Position numbers and translations under genes: made by a program. From NCBI GenBank assembly GCA_016699535.1, contig CP064980.1, positions 2,736,001-2,800,000 on the forward strand: a stretch of DNA of 64,000 nucleotides, written 5' to 3'. Shown here in pieces: positions 36,345 to 45,127 of this stretch. Positions within the stretch are counted from its first letter, which is position 1. Every line of letters begins with the position of its first letter. The stretch is from Myxococcales bacterium (GTDB lineage: Bacteria > Myxococcota_A > Polyangia > Polyangiales > GCA-016699535). Below the pieces are notes generated by a model. That model made no database searches. It was given only the letters and a program-made list of their open reading frames with translations, and was not told the DNA's origin.

Positions 36345-37368
36345 ATGCGATTTATTGATGAAGTGGAAATTGAGGTACTCGGTGGGCACGGCGGAAATGG
36401 CTCAGCAGCCATGCGCCGGGAGAAGTACGTACCATTGGGGGGACCTGCGGGCGGCGACGGAGGAGCCGGCGGCGACGTTATTCTGCGCGCAGAAAGTCGC
36501 TTAAAAACCCTCTTAGACTTGCGTTTTCGGCGAATTTTCAAAGCAAAATCCGGTGGGCACGGCAAGGGCAAGGACATGCATGGTCGCGGCGGCGGAGATC
36601 TCTTTGTTGCTGTGCCTATCGGAACCCAAGTTTTCGACAAAGATTCTGGAAGGTTATTAATCGATCTTGATGAAGAAAATCAGACTTTTGTTGCTGCACA
36701 CGGTGGCCGGGGTGGTCGCGGTAACCGGCACTTTGTCACTCCGACCGACCGAGCACCGCAAAGGTCCGAAGATGGCGAAGCTGGTGAGCACCGCTTTTTA
36801 CGTCTCGAGCTCAAGCTTCTTGCGGATGTAGGCGTTGTTGGCTTTCCAAACGTAGGAAAAAGCACCTTTATTTCGGTTGTCTCTAGAGCCAAGGTCAAGA
36901 TTGCGGACTACCCCTTTACGACTCTCGTGCCGAACCTCGGCGTGGTGAGCCTCGGGGAAGATCGCGAGTTCGTGCTTGCGGATATTCCCGGAATCATAGA
37001 GGGCGCCTCTGAGGGTGCCGGACTAGGGTTTCGCTTCTTGCGCCACGTCGAGCGTACGCGTGTCCTTATTCATATGTTATCGGTGGATCCCGGCGAAAAC
37101 CGAGATCCTATCCGAGACTTTTCAATCTTGCTTAATGAGCTTGAAAAATTTTCAAAAAGAACTCGCACAGCGTCCGACCGTCGTAGTGCTCAATAAAATC
37201 GAGCTACCTGAAGTCGCTGCTAAACTCGAGGAAGTAAGGCAAGCTATCGAAAAAATGAACTATCCATTTTTCGCGATCTCGGCAGCTACCGGACAAGGGG
37301 TTGATGCGCTTCTCGACTACACCGAGAAATTGCAACGGGAAGAGCGAATGGACGCTCTTTCTGAATAG
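36345..37368 (+). CDS. obg: Obg GTPase, frameshifted near the C-terminus
   Basis: The N-terminal Obg fold is Gly-rich: EVLGGHGGNGSAAMRREKYVPLGGP and GGRGGRGNRHFVT. G motifs follow: G1 GFPNVGKSTF, G2 region YPFTTLVPNLG, G3 DIPGIIEGA, G4 NKIE and G5 ISAATGQG. The frame breaks at about 37153: GAAAAATTTTCAAAAAG reads EKFSKRTR, whereas removing one T from the TTTT run gives EKFQKELAQRPTVVVLNKIE and an end at 37368. The corrected gene is 341 codons, normal for Obg. It is a ribosome-associated GTPase generally essential in bacteria. The break is therefore very probably a sequencing error. Confidence 0.93.
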
Positions 37369-37395
37369 GCCTGCAGGCAGACCTATTCAGAAAGA
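37356..37395 (+). terminator. hairpin overlapping the obg stop
   Basis: A perfect 14-bp stem (arms TCTTTCTGAATAGG and CCTATTCAGAAAGA) with a 12-base loop overlaps the end of obg. It is followed by a weak T stretch (GTTT). A terminator-like role is likely, but the tail is not typical. Confidence 0.5.
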
Positions 37396-37430
37396 CGTTT
37401 AAATAAACTGCCATCGAATTGCAACGACGC

Positions 37431-37488
37431 AAAACATGCCAGAAGTGGCATGCTTTGCTATACTTAAGCGCCAAACCTGGCATGTTTT
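37431..37488. repeat. 12-bp inverted repeat with overlapping inner hairpin
   Basis: AAAACATGCCAG at 37431-37442 pairs perfectly with CTGGCATGTTTT at 37477-37488. The left arm can alternatively pair with TGGCATG at 37446-37452 (7 bp, GAAG loop). The two pairings are mutually exclusive. The right arm is followed by another T. This may be a terminator with an alternative conformation. No gene lies in the region 37369-37631. Confidence 0.45.
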
Positions 37489-37567
37489 TGGTAAATTTAC
37501 GCCAAAAAGACAGGTGGCGATATCAGCCTTGTCTGGAGACCCAATACGACTGCAGCTAAGTTAAGCG

Positions 37568-37609
37568 TCGATCGGAGTCGCTCTGTTTAAGCAGAGCGAC
37601 TCCGATCGA
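37568..37609. terminator. 18-bp perfect hairpin between convergent obg and yggX
   Basis: TCGATCGGAGTCGCTCTG pairs perfectly with CAGAGCGACTCCGATCGA around a 6-base loop. It sits 23 bases beyond the yggX stop (minus strand) and about 200 bases beyond obg. There is no T run on either side. It could still be a bidirectional transcription barrier. Confidence 0.5.
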
Positions 37610-37631
37610 GCGCCCCAGCAAATGGATTATG

Positions 37632-37922
37632 TTATTGCTTCTCCGGCGTCCAAGCTGTCTCAGCCAGATCACCTTCTTCAAAGCCGAACCAGATCTTCAT
37701 TTGTTTGAGCAAAAACGCTGTGCCCTCTTTGGTGGCTAAATCAATGCGATAGGTGTTGATGTAGCGCACACTTTCTTGCAGCCACAGGTCCCACGCTTCT
37801 TTGGAAATTTTTTCGTAGAGTAACTGTCCAAACTCGGTTGGGAATGGCGGCTCTTTCAAAGCCGGCAGTTCTTTGCCAAGTTTGAGACACATTACGGTGC
37901 GATTTGGGTCAGCGTCTGGCAT
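37632..37922 (-). CDS. yggX: YggX-family Fe(II)-trafficking/oxidative-damage protection protein
   Basis: The 96-residue protein matches YggX in order: RTVMCLKLGKELPAL with the conserved N-terminal Cys, then GQLLYEKISKEAWDLWLQESVRYI (shown here in part), the central conserved segment, and an acidic end. In other bacteria YggX protects Fe-S proteins and DNA from oxidative damage. It lies 5 bases downstream of the fatty acid desaturase on the same strand, so the two are probably co-transcribed. No frame problem. Confidence 0.85.
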   Translation of the reverse strand: MPDADPNRTVMCLKLGKELPALKEPPFPTEFGQLLYEKISKEAWDLWLQESVRYINTYRIDLATKEGTAFLLKQMKIWFGFEEGDLAETAWTPEKQ

Positions 37923-37927
37923 AAATC

Positions 37928-38905
37928 TTAGGCCTCACCGTAACCGACCATGCGCTGTTTTTCAGGGTCCCAGAGTTTGAGCGAAAAACACTTTGCCATG
38001 TCTTTAATGGCAAACGATGTGGTCTTTGGATGTTGAAGCTCTGGCATTGCAGCCATCACCTCAGGCAAACGGTAAAAGGGAATCGTCGGATTTAGATGAT
38101 GAACGTGGTGATATCCAATGTTAGCTGTAAACCAGCGCATAATCGGGCCCGACTTTAGATAACTGGAGGAATGAAGCGCAGCATCCGTATAGTTCCATTC
38201 ATGACGGGGCTGCACATGAACACCTTCGAAGTTGTGCTGTGCATAGAACAGATACCCGCCGGCAGCGAATGCAACCACAAGCGGCAAAAGGAGCGTAAAA
38301 AACCAAAGCGCCCAGCCACCGTAATAGATGATGGCTGCAGAAAGCATGCCGTGAAGCACGAGCGCCAGCAAAGAATCCCAGTTTTTACGAGGGTTACGCA
38401 CGAAGGACGAAACACACATCCCGAACAGAAAAATAGTGATGTAGCCAAAGGCAATGTTTAGAGGATGCCTTGCAATACGGTACATAACACGCTGTCCGAG
38501 GGTCATTTGTTTCCACATCTCAGTTGTAACCATCGGATAAGAACCGACGTGCGAACCAACAATTTTAGCCGTATGCGCGTGATGGTAATTGTGCGTTTGC
38601 TTCCAGACGTTGGGAGGGGTGAGCACGTAGAGCCCGAAAGGATACATAACAAGCCACTTGGCGATCGCGGAGCGTTTCAAAATCGCATTGTGCAAGAAGT
38701 CATGATACAAGCAAAACATTCGCACGACCGTCAGTCCAAAGAGAACTGAAAACAGCGCGCGCACCGGCCACCAAAGAGGGACTGCGGTAACGGCCACGCA
38801 CATCGCAAGCACAAGCAAAGTTATCCCAACATGCAACCAGCTTTGAAGGCGGTTTTCTTGCGCAAAGGACTTACTAGCTTGAATTAATTCGTTTCCTGTT
38901 CGCAT
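37928..38905 (-). CDS. membrane fatty acid desaturase
   Basis: The protein has four hydrophobic segments and the three histidine boxes that bind a di-iron centre: HDFLHNAI, HNYHHAH and HHVHHLNPTIP, plus an additional HNFEGVH. Start is best at the ATG 38905; a GTG 6 bases upstream is also possible. It would desaturate acyl chains at the inner membrane in an oxygen- and electron-carrier-dependent reaction. No ferredoxin or reductase gene is beside it. It is followed by yggX. The position of the double bond is unknown. Confidence 0.88.
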   Translation of the reverse strand: MRTGNELIQASKSFAQENRLQSWLHVGITLLVLAMCVAVTAVPLWWPVRALFSVLFGLTVVRMFCLYHDFLHNAILKRSAIAKWLVMYPFGLYVLTPPNVWKQTHNYHHAHTAKIVGSHVGSYPMVTTEMWKQMTLGQRVMYRIARHPLNIAFGYITIFLFGMCVSSFVRNPRKNWDSLLALVLHGMLSAAIIYYGGWALWFFTLLLPLVVAFAAGGYLFYAQHNFEGVHVQPRHEWNYTDAALHSSSYLKSGPIMRWFTANIGYHHVHHLNPTIPFYRLPEVMAAMPELQHPKTTSFAIKDMAKCFSLKLWDPEKQRMVGYGEA

Positions 38906-38992
38906 AGGCACACCTGTTTCTATCTCCGGCGGCTTTATAGCACACCTCGTGCGAATTGGCAGGGCCTTCAGCAGCTTCTCGGACGCGAGGCT

Positions 38993-40075
38993 TCAGGCGG
39001 ATTTAGAGCCGAATCGAGAGACAAGCTGCTTCAAAGCCCATTTTGCATGGTTTCGTAGAATTTCGGAGGGATGAGTACGAAGGATGTGTTTTAGCAATTT
39101 TATGTGCTTTTGCTCGCCGCGGTTTCCAAGCACGACCAAAACATTGCGTGCCATGCCGATCTGGGTCGGGCGTTTGAAGGGCGTGCCTGCCGTAAGGGCC
39201 TCAAACTGGGATGAGTCCATACTAAGCCAGTCCTCGAGCGCTACTTCGCGCATTCGATTTTTGATCTGACGATCTTGAGGCGTACTGTAGTCCACGGTTT
39301 TGTGTTTACCTCGATTATAGGGACAGATATCTTGGCACGCATCACATCCGAAGAGCCAACTGCCCACGCCTTTTCGCAATGGCTCTGGGATCGTTCCTCG
39401 GTTTTCGATGGTAAGATAGGCAATGCAGCGCCTGGCATCCAGCTTCCCCGGAGCTTCAAATGCTCGCGTCGGACAATGCTCCAAGCACAAACGGCATTCA
39501 CCGCATCCTTGAGCGCAGGGCGCATCGGGGGGCAAAGGCGCTTCGCTAACAAGAGCTGCTAGAAAAACGTGTGAGCCAACGCCAGGTACGATCAAACAAC
39601 AATTCTTACCCACAAAGCCAACCCCAGCACGTTCGGCCCATGCTCGTTCAAAGACCGGCATCGTGTCGAGGGCGATTCGTGTCTTGTATCCGGCTTGCTC
39701 GAGACAACTCGCCAACTGACGCAAAGGGGCACGCAGCGCGTTGTGATAGTCCCTGCCTTGGGCATATTGAGCCACCTTCGCCGGCCCGAAAGCAAAACTT
39801 GCATCGGCGTTTTTCCGATACGGCCTAGCTAAAACGACAATGCTTTTTGCCGTAGGCAGCATCCCCTGATGCAAAGGGTTTTCGCGCACGTCCGAGGTGC
39901 GTTTCATATAGTCCATGTCCGCCGCATAGCCGTCGGCCAACCATTGCCGCAGGCGCTCGGCCTCTACGCCAAGCGCTTGCGCCCGAGCGACGCCCATTGC
40001 AACAAAACCAAGCGCAAGGGCTTGTTCGCTGAGTTGCTCTTTTAGAGCGTTCAGTTCATCCGTATGCGGAGCCAT
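38993..40075 (-). CDS. queG: epoxyqueuosine reductase
   Basis: The 360-residue protein has the QueG N-terminal region with YMKRTSDVRENP, a cobalamin-domain segment, and two [4Fe-4S] cluster motifs: CAQGCGECRLCLEHCP and FGCDACQDICPYN. The C-terminus is HEAT-like helical (HAKWALKQL). It catalyses the last step of queuosine tRNA modification, reducing epoxyqueuosine in tRNA wobble position. It starts 20 bases inside the 3' end of the upstream TonB-like gene, so they are probably coupled. All motifs are intact. Confidence 0.95.
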   Translation of the reverse strand: MAPHTDELNALKEQLSEQALALGFVAMGVARAQALGVEAERLRQWLADGYAADMDYMKRTSDVRENPLHQGMLPTAKSIVVLARPYRKNADASFAFGPAKVAQYAQGRDYHNALRAPLRQLASCLEQAGYKTRIALDTMPVFERAWAERAGVGFVGKNCCLIVPGVGSHVFLAALVSEAPLPPDAPCAQGCGECRLCLEHCPTRAFEAPGKLDARRCIAYLTIENRGTIPEPLRKGVGSWLFGCDACQDICPYNRGKHKTVDYSTPQDRQIKNRMREVALEDWLSMDSSQFEALTAGTPFKRPTQIGMARNVLVVLGNRGEQKHIKLLKHILRTHPSEILRNHAKWALKQLVSRFGSKSA

Positions 40076-41690
40076 CGTGATTTCTGTACTGCTTAGGCTC
40101 TTGTTGTCCCTTTGACGGCAGCGCTTTAGGACTCTTTTCCTTTACAGGTTCTTCGTGTCCATTTTTTTCTTCACGTTTCAAAGGAGCAGTGCCCGAAGGC
40201 ACAACACCACCCCACTCCGGAGCGTCACGAAGCTTCATCGGCGCATGAGGCGCCATTCCCGGTGGGTTTGGCAAAATATAAGGCTCCGCATTAAATGTGC
40301 CGCATTGTCTTTCGTTTCGATAAAAAGCCCAATGCAAATACACTCGTCCATCGCCCGATAAAATTGACTGAGGTGCAGATGGATAAGGCTGCCCACGCAT
40401 GACCGCGTTAAATGCGCCGTAATCAAAAGGCAAAAACCCACTTGTCTCAACCACGCCCACCCTATCGATCGTGCCATCTTGGGTAATAATAATCTCGAGT
40501 TTCGTTCGCAGGTTCGGATCGTTGAACAAGGGCTCTGAAGTGGGCAGTGACGCTAAAAAGCGGTCCGCAAACTCCCGATGCAATCTCCGATGCACCGCCG
40601 CTAAATAGCTTGCAAAGGGCGAGGCCGCAGCATTGAGCGCTGTCTGATTACCCGGTGTCACGTTGGGCACAAAGTTTTCAATGGCGGAACGAAACTCTTT
40701 CCAACGCTTTTGCCGCTGCCCGCTGCCTTTGTGTTTTGAGCGGTGCTGGCGAATATACTGCTCGCTATCAGCGCGCAGTTGATCTTGTCCCATTGTTTGC
40801 TCGAAGCTTTGCCAGCTAAGTTTGAGCCCATCAACGCCTCTAGCTGTCGGCGCAGAACGAAAAGCACTCGCATTGGCAGCTTTAGCGTTTTTCGAAATCA
40901 CAATGCTCGATTCAGGATCCGTTAACTCGGCATCCTGCGAACTCGCACCTTTGGACGTAGCCACGGTCTGCGCCCTATTAACGCTCACGGGTTGCTTCGT
41001 GCTCTTTTCGGCCTCGGCCTCAGCTTGGGTTGCCGCACGCGACTCATCACCCTTTTGCTCCTTCAAATCGGCAACATCTTGCTCGTCGGAGTTGCCGTCT
41101 TCTTCGCTATCAATTGCCTTATCTTCGGGAAGCTCGGTGACTTGATCGTCACGCTGATAATTGGTCACCTTCGCAACCGTTTCCTTTTCGACGCGGCGAT
41201 TTTGCTCAGCGACAAACTGACTGTCTTCGGGAGGAGCCACATCAGGGTTGTCACTACGCTGCTCAATCGACTGTTTATTCAGCACCTCGACCTTGGGCTC
41301 CTGCTGCTTTTGCTCCGCCGGCACGGGTTGTGCCACTTTCAGATTAAGTTGTTTTCTCTCTTGCTCAGGCTGAGCTTCGGCCGGCTTGGGTAATGGCTTA
41401 TCCGCCTCGGGCTCCTGCCCGTCAGCTTGCTCAACAAAATCCACCTCGACCACTTCCGAGCGATCCGAGCGTTCATGGTTTGCCAATGACAAACGCTCAT
41501 TGAGATAGCCAAGTACTGTGTACACAGGAAGGTGGATACCCACGGAAACAAGCAACGCAAGAGCGAAGGCAAAAGCTGCTGGTTTTCGATGCCGCGCAAG
41601 CATTGGCGCCGCGCGAGCTTGCTTGTGTCGAGCGGGCGTTGGCGCCGCGCGAGCTTTTCTGTGTGGCTTACGCTCACGGTTCATCTGCAC
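40056..41690 (-). CDS. TonB-family C-terminal domain protein with long acidic linker
   Basis: The N-terminus is basic, with a short repeated segment (ARAAP and ARHK twice) that is visible as a near-exact duplication at 41597-41660. A membrane segment (AFAFALALLVSVGIHLPVY, about residues 40-58) follows. Then comes a linker of about 250 residues rich in Gln, Glu, Pro and Lys, and a TonB C-terminal domain near 375-465 with LRTKLEIIITQDGTIDRVGVV. ExbB and ExbD are not beside it. It may energise outer-membrane transport or another periplasm-spanning function. Its last codons overlap queG by 20 bases. Confidence 0.75.
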   Translation of the reverse strand: MQMNRERKPHRKARAAPTPARHKQARAAPMLARHRKPAAFAFALALLVSVGIHLPVYTVLGYLNERLSLANHERSDRSEVVEVDFVEQADGQEPEADKPLPKPAEAQPEQERKQLNLKVAQPVPAEQKQQEPKVEVLNKQSIEQRSDNPDVAPPEDSQFVAEQNRRVEKETVAKVTNYQRDDQVTELPEDKAIDSEEDGNSDEQDVADLKEQKGDESRAATQAEAEAEKSTKQPVSVNRAQTVATSKGASSQDAELTDPESSIVISKNAKAANASAFRSAPTARGVDGLKLSWQSFEQTMGQDQLRADSEQYIRQHRSKHKGSGQRQKRWKEFRSAIENFVPNVTPGNQTALNAAASPFASYLAAVHRRLHREFADRFLASLPTSEPLFNDPNLRTKLEIIITQDGTIDRVGVVETSGFLPFDYGAFNAVMRGQPYPSAPQSILSGDGRVYLHWAFYRNERQCGTFNAEPYILPNPPGMAPHAPMKLRDAPEWGGVVPSGTAPLKREEKNGHEEPVKEKSPKALPSKGQQEPKQYRNHDGSAYG

Positions 41691-41831
41691 AGTGTAGCCC
41701 TTCTATCGTAAAACGAAACCAAAGCGCTATCGCAAAGCGTTTTCAACTAGCCCTTGCTTGGCCCTTTTTATTGCAATTTCAGGAAAATTATCGCAAATTT
41801 CGCCAGTCCTCAGCAGAAAGGTACGTTTCTC

Positions 41832-42947
41832 ATGCAATGGACAAATTCAGTGCAAAAGCTACTCGAACAGTATTGTTTTGATGAGGCCTCGTTTGCGTCT
41901 TTACGAGAGAAATTTCGTGCAGGTACGCTAAGCCCTTCAAGCGCTTATATCGAGGCGATTCCGAAACCACCCTTGCCCGATGATCTTAGCACTCTGCCGG
42001 ATGCAGGCACCATGGAGTATTTGCGTCTCATAAAGATTGGCATGCAAAGCATCGCTCGAGGCGAAGTAGCGTCGTTAATTTTGGCAGGTGGTATGGCTAC
42101 CCGTTTTGGGGGCAAAGTAAAAGCGTTGGTTCCGGTGCGCGGCGGTAAGACTTTTGCTGAGGTCAAAATGCAGGCCTTGTCGAAAATTGCTCATGATCTT
42201 GACCGACCGTTACCCGTCTGGTGGATGAGTAGCTTTGCCACCCATGAAACCCTGCAAACCTGGCTGGATAAACACCCCTTCGCTGGACTTAATGTCTCTC
42301 TTTTCTCCCAAGGGATAGCGCCGCGAATTTTCGAGAACGGGAGTTACTTCGACAACGGAACTAACGCTAGACAAAGCTGTTATGCGCCCGGGCATGGGGA
42401 TACCCTGCGCTCGTTGAAGCGAAGTAAACTTTTGAAAAGCTTCCTTGCGCAGGGCGGCCGTTACCTGTTTATTTCGAATGTCGATAATTTATGCGCAACG
42501 CTCGATCCGTTGATTGTTGGGAAACACATCGATTCGGGCCACGCTCTTAGTTGCGAGGTTGCACAAAAGCATCCTGGCGACCAAGGTGGGGCTCCCGCAT
42601 GGGTCAGGAATCGTTTGCAAGTCGTCGAGGGCTTTCGTTTTCCCCCGAGCTTCAATCAAGATAGCATTCCTGTATTCAGCACCAACACCTTCATCGCCAA
42701 TGCTGAAGCGCTAAATATGGAGTACCCATTAAATTGGTATGCCGTGCGCAAAAACGTCGACGATCATGCCGTCATCCAGTTTGAGCAGTTGTTGGGGGAT
42801 CTCACTTCTTTTATCGACACGCAGTTTTTATTGGTTAGCCGCGAAGGAACAGACAGTCGTTTTGAGCCCATGAAAACGCCCGCAGAGCTCGAACAACGTG
42901 CTCCCATTGTCTTTGATGCACTAAAGCATCGCGGCATCGAGCTTTGA
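41832..42947 (+). CDS. UTP-sugar-1-phosphate uridylyltransferase family protein
   Basis: The best start is ATG 41832; the open frame reaches 41754. The fold is nucleotidyltransferase with SLILAGGMATRFGGKVKALVPV, close to the UDPGP family (UDP-glucose and UDP-N-acetylhexosamine pyrophosphorylases). It has YAPGHGDTLRSL and RYLFISNVDNLCATLDPL, the metal-binding Asp region, then QKHPGDQGG. At about 371 residues the length is shorter than eukaryotic UGP. It would supply a UDP-sugar for cell-surface polymers. The specific sugar cannot be told. The next gene's start overlaps its stop by 4 bases. Confidence 0.8.
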   Translation: MQWTNSVQKLLEQYCFDEASFASLREKFRAGTLSPSSAYIEAIPKPPLPDDLSTLPDAGTMEYLRLIKIGMQSIARGEVASLILAGGMATRFGGKVKALVPVRGGKTFAEVKMQALSKIAHDLDRPLPVWWMSSFATHETLQTWLDKHPFAGLNVSLFSQGIAPRIFENGSYFDNGTNARQSCYAPGHGDTLRSLKRSKLLKSFLAQGGRYLFISNVDNLCATLDPLIVGKHIDSGHALSCEVAQKHPGDQGGAPAWVRNRLQVVEGFRFPPSFNQDSIPVFSTNTFIANAEALNMEYPLNWYAVRKNVDDHAVIQFEQLLGDLTSFIDTQFLLVSREGTDSRFEPMKTPAELEQRAPIVFDALKHRGIEL

Positions 42948-43877
42948 TCGTCGGAAACCACCGCTATTTTTTCGCCTTGCGCCTGCCCTTAAATTCGCCC
43001 ACTTTTCAGCATTGGCTAGCAACTGTTTTTTATCGTCTTATTCTTGTCCAATCGACAGCGCTTCTTACAATGGTTTTTGCGTGCGGCGGCGACATCGGGT
43101 CGGGCGCGGCACACAACGACGCTGGCATTGACGGCGCGTTAGATATCCCCATTCCCGACTACGATTATTTCGTGTGAGCCGATCTCAAGCCGAAACAGTG
43201 GAGCTTGTACCGATTTACGGCGAGCACATCACGCTCTATAGACTTAGCAATGAGCCATGGGTCAAATTGCTGGGATGCTTTGCGGATGCCTGTTGGACTA
43301 CGGAGCAATACAAGTCGGTTGCCTTGGCTTACGCAACGGCTACCAAAAGAGCAACCCCGACGCTCGCATCTTCCTGATTTCATTTCCCCTAACACACTTA
43401 CCAGCAGTCCACTTGGCAAGGACTGGGCCGCCATGCTGCGTTCCTTGTTCACAGACAATCCAACCTTCTTACCGCTGCAAGATTCCATCAACGTTCAGCA
43501 CGCCGAATATCGACATCCCCGGAATTGAACAATCCGAAGGCCTTTTTCACTCGCGCATTCCCGTTGCAAACGATGTCCCTATCCTCAGCGCATTGGTCAC
43601 AAAAAAACTCGTTCGGCGATTCGGTTACCATATATCTCATCAATCGTTCTGAGCAAGACAAGCTTGATGTGGACATTGTGCTCGATAACTTTGTCCCTAC
43701 CAGAACGGCACAACTCTGGCATCTAGAAGGTGAGGCGTTGAACTCAAAAAAAACTAAACACCAATGTGCATTTCACAGAAACCAGCCTCGAGAATCTCGA
43801 ACGCTACTTTTCAGTAGAGCTGCCTGCCCATTCGGATACTGTTTTAGTCCTTCAAGAAGAACAACAGGCTGCCTTGA
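42944..43877 (+). pseudogene. broken lipoprotein with glycosidase-like C-terminal domain
   Basis: At least six frame changes are needed to read through. The N-terminus has a lipoprotein-like signal (LLTMVFACGG). After 43174 the sequence reads YGEHITLYRLSNEPWVKLL in another frame. Further segments (ARIFLISFP, GKDWAAMLRSLF, PNIDIPGIEQSEG, SVTIYLINRSEQDKLDVDI, NVHFTETSLENLERYF) lie in successive frames. Most shifts fall in runs of A or C. The last domain resembles the beta-sandwich of arabinofuranosidase-type glycoside hydrolases, and NEPW may be the active-site Glu. The end is uncertain; a TGA at 43875-43877 inside the terminator fits. Real decay, or a local cluster of sequence errors, are both possible. 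Confidence 0.45.
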
Positions 43878-43901
43878 GCGACGAGGCCGCTCAAGGCAGC
43901 C
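43867..43901. terminator. 14-bp perfect hairpin between convergent genes
   Basis: GGCTGCCTTGAGCG pairs perfectly with CGCTCAAGGCAGCC around a 7-base loop. It sits between the end of the broken glycosidase-like gene and the rlmN stop at 43907, where both transcripts meet. The T tail is short, so it is probably a bidirectional terminator of moderate strength. Confidence 0.6.
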
Positions 43902-43906
43902 CTGAA

Positions 43907-45025
43907 TTACTCAACGCTCTGTCGCCAGGGCTCGAGTGCTTTTCGGACCTTGCCTTCGAAAGCGAGTTGCCCGCAGGCAGCGCCAATGTCATCGCCACGT
44001 TGTTTGCGCATGAAGACCGACAGGTGTCGCTCTCGTAGCCTTTCCTGAAACGCTTCGACGGTGTCCCAATCCGGGGCCTTGAGTATCGAGCCCTGAATGG
44101 GATTCATGGGGATGAGATTAATTTTCACGGGAAGCCCGCGCAGGGTACGCACGAGCGCATCGGCGTCTTTGAGGCTGTCGTTGTAACCCGCCATCAAGGT
44201 GTACTCGATGGTGTAACGCGCTCGCTTTGCAAGCGGATACTCACGCAGGCTTTTAAGCAGCTGCTCAATACGATGCTTTCGGTTGATGGGCATAAGCTTC
44301 GAGCGCACAGCGTTGTCTGTACTGTGCAAGGAAATCGCCAGTTGAATCTGCCCACCAAAATCCTTGCCGAGCTGATCAATTTGCGGCGCAAGCCCGCTTG
44401 TGGAAACGGTAATCCGCCGCGCTGAAAAATTCATGCCCTCGGGGTGCATAAGCACCACCAAAGCCCGGCAAAGCGCATCGTAGTTGTGCAAAGGCTCGCC
44501 CATGCCCATAAACACAAGGCGTTTTAATTTTTGTCCAGGCTTAAGCACGCTTCGGCCGATCAGTACCTGATCGATGATTTCAGAAGCGCTAAGTTGTCGT
44601 TTCAGCCCTGCTACTCCAGAGGCGCAAAAAACACAGCCCATAGCGCACCCGGCTTGGCTCGAAATACACTGGGTCACAATCTCTTCGACGGCATCCGCTG
44701 GCTTGTTGTGCGACGGGATGAGCACCGACTCAATCTTTTGCTTATCGTGCAGCTCGAGCACGAGCTTCTCGGTGTTATCCGAAGACTCATGATGTCGCTC
44801 GACGCTGAGCGCTTGCATGAGCTCGGTTTCATGAAGCTTGGAGCGCAACGACTTGGGAAGATTCGTCATGCCCTCGGGATCACGCACGCCGTGTTTGTGA
44901 ATCCATTCAAATACCTGTTTGGCGCGATATTTGGGCTCGCCCCAACGCAGCAACACAGCCTCCACCTCTTCAGGCAGCATCTCTAAAAGCCCCTGTGGCG
45001 GAGCGAGCGTAGGACGTACAGTCAT
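43907..45025 (-). CDS. rlmN: dual-specificity 23S rRNA/tRNA methyltransferase RlmN
   Basis: The radical SAM motif CAMGCVFCASG is intact, with the partner Cys in the C-terminal GAACGQL. Other family segments are FMGMGEPLHNYDA, VSTSGLAPQ, LAISLHSTDN and INLIPMNPI. The 372 residues are normal. It methylates C2 of A2503 in 23S rRNA and A37 in some tRNAs, using a cysteine-linked mechanism. It is a single gene flanked by convergent and distant neighbours, with a perfect hairpin 6 bases beyond its stop. Confidence 0.96.
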   Translation of the reverse strand: MTVRPTLAPPQGLLEMLPEEVEAVLLRWGEPKYRAKQVFEWIHKHGVRDPEGMTNLPKSLRSKLHETELMQALSVERHHESSDNTEKLVLELHDKQKIESVLIPSHNKPADAVEEIVTQCISSQAGCAMGCVFCASGVAGLKRQLSASEIIDQVLIGRSVLKPGQKLKRLVFMGMGEPLHNYDALCRALVVLMHPEGMNFSARRITVSTSGLAPQIDQLGKDFGGQIQLAISLHSTDNAVRSKLMPINRKHRIEQLLKSLREYPLAKRARYTIEYTLMAGYNDSLKDADALVRTLRGLPVKINLIPMNPIQGSILKAPDWDTVEAFQERLRERHLSVFMRKQRGDDIGAACGQLAFEGKVRKALEPWRQSVE

Positions 45026-45127
45026 CGCGGGAGCTTAGCACAAAAAAACAAGACAGCTGCCTCGAAGCTGCGTTCCATGCTCAGGCGCTAAAAATCACTA
45101 AAATACAACCACTTAGCCTATGGAGGC

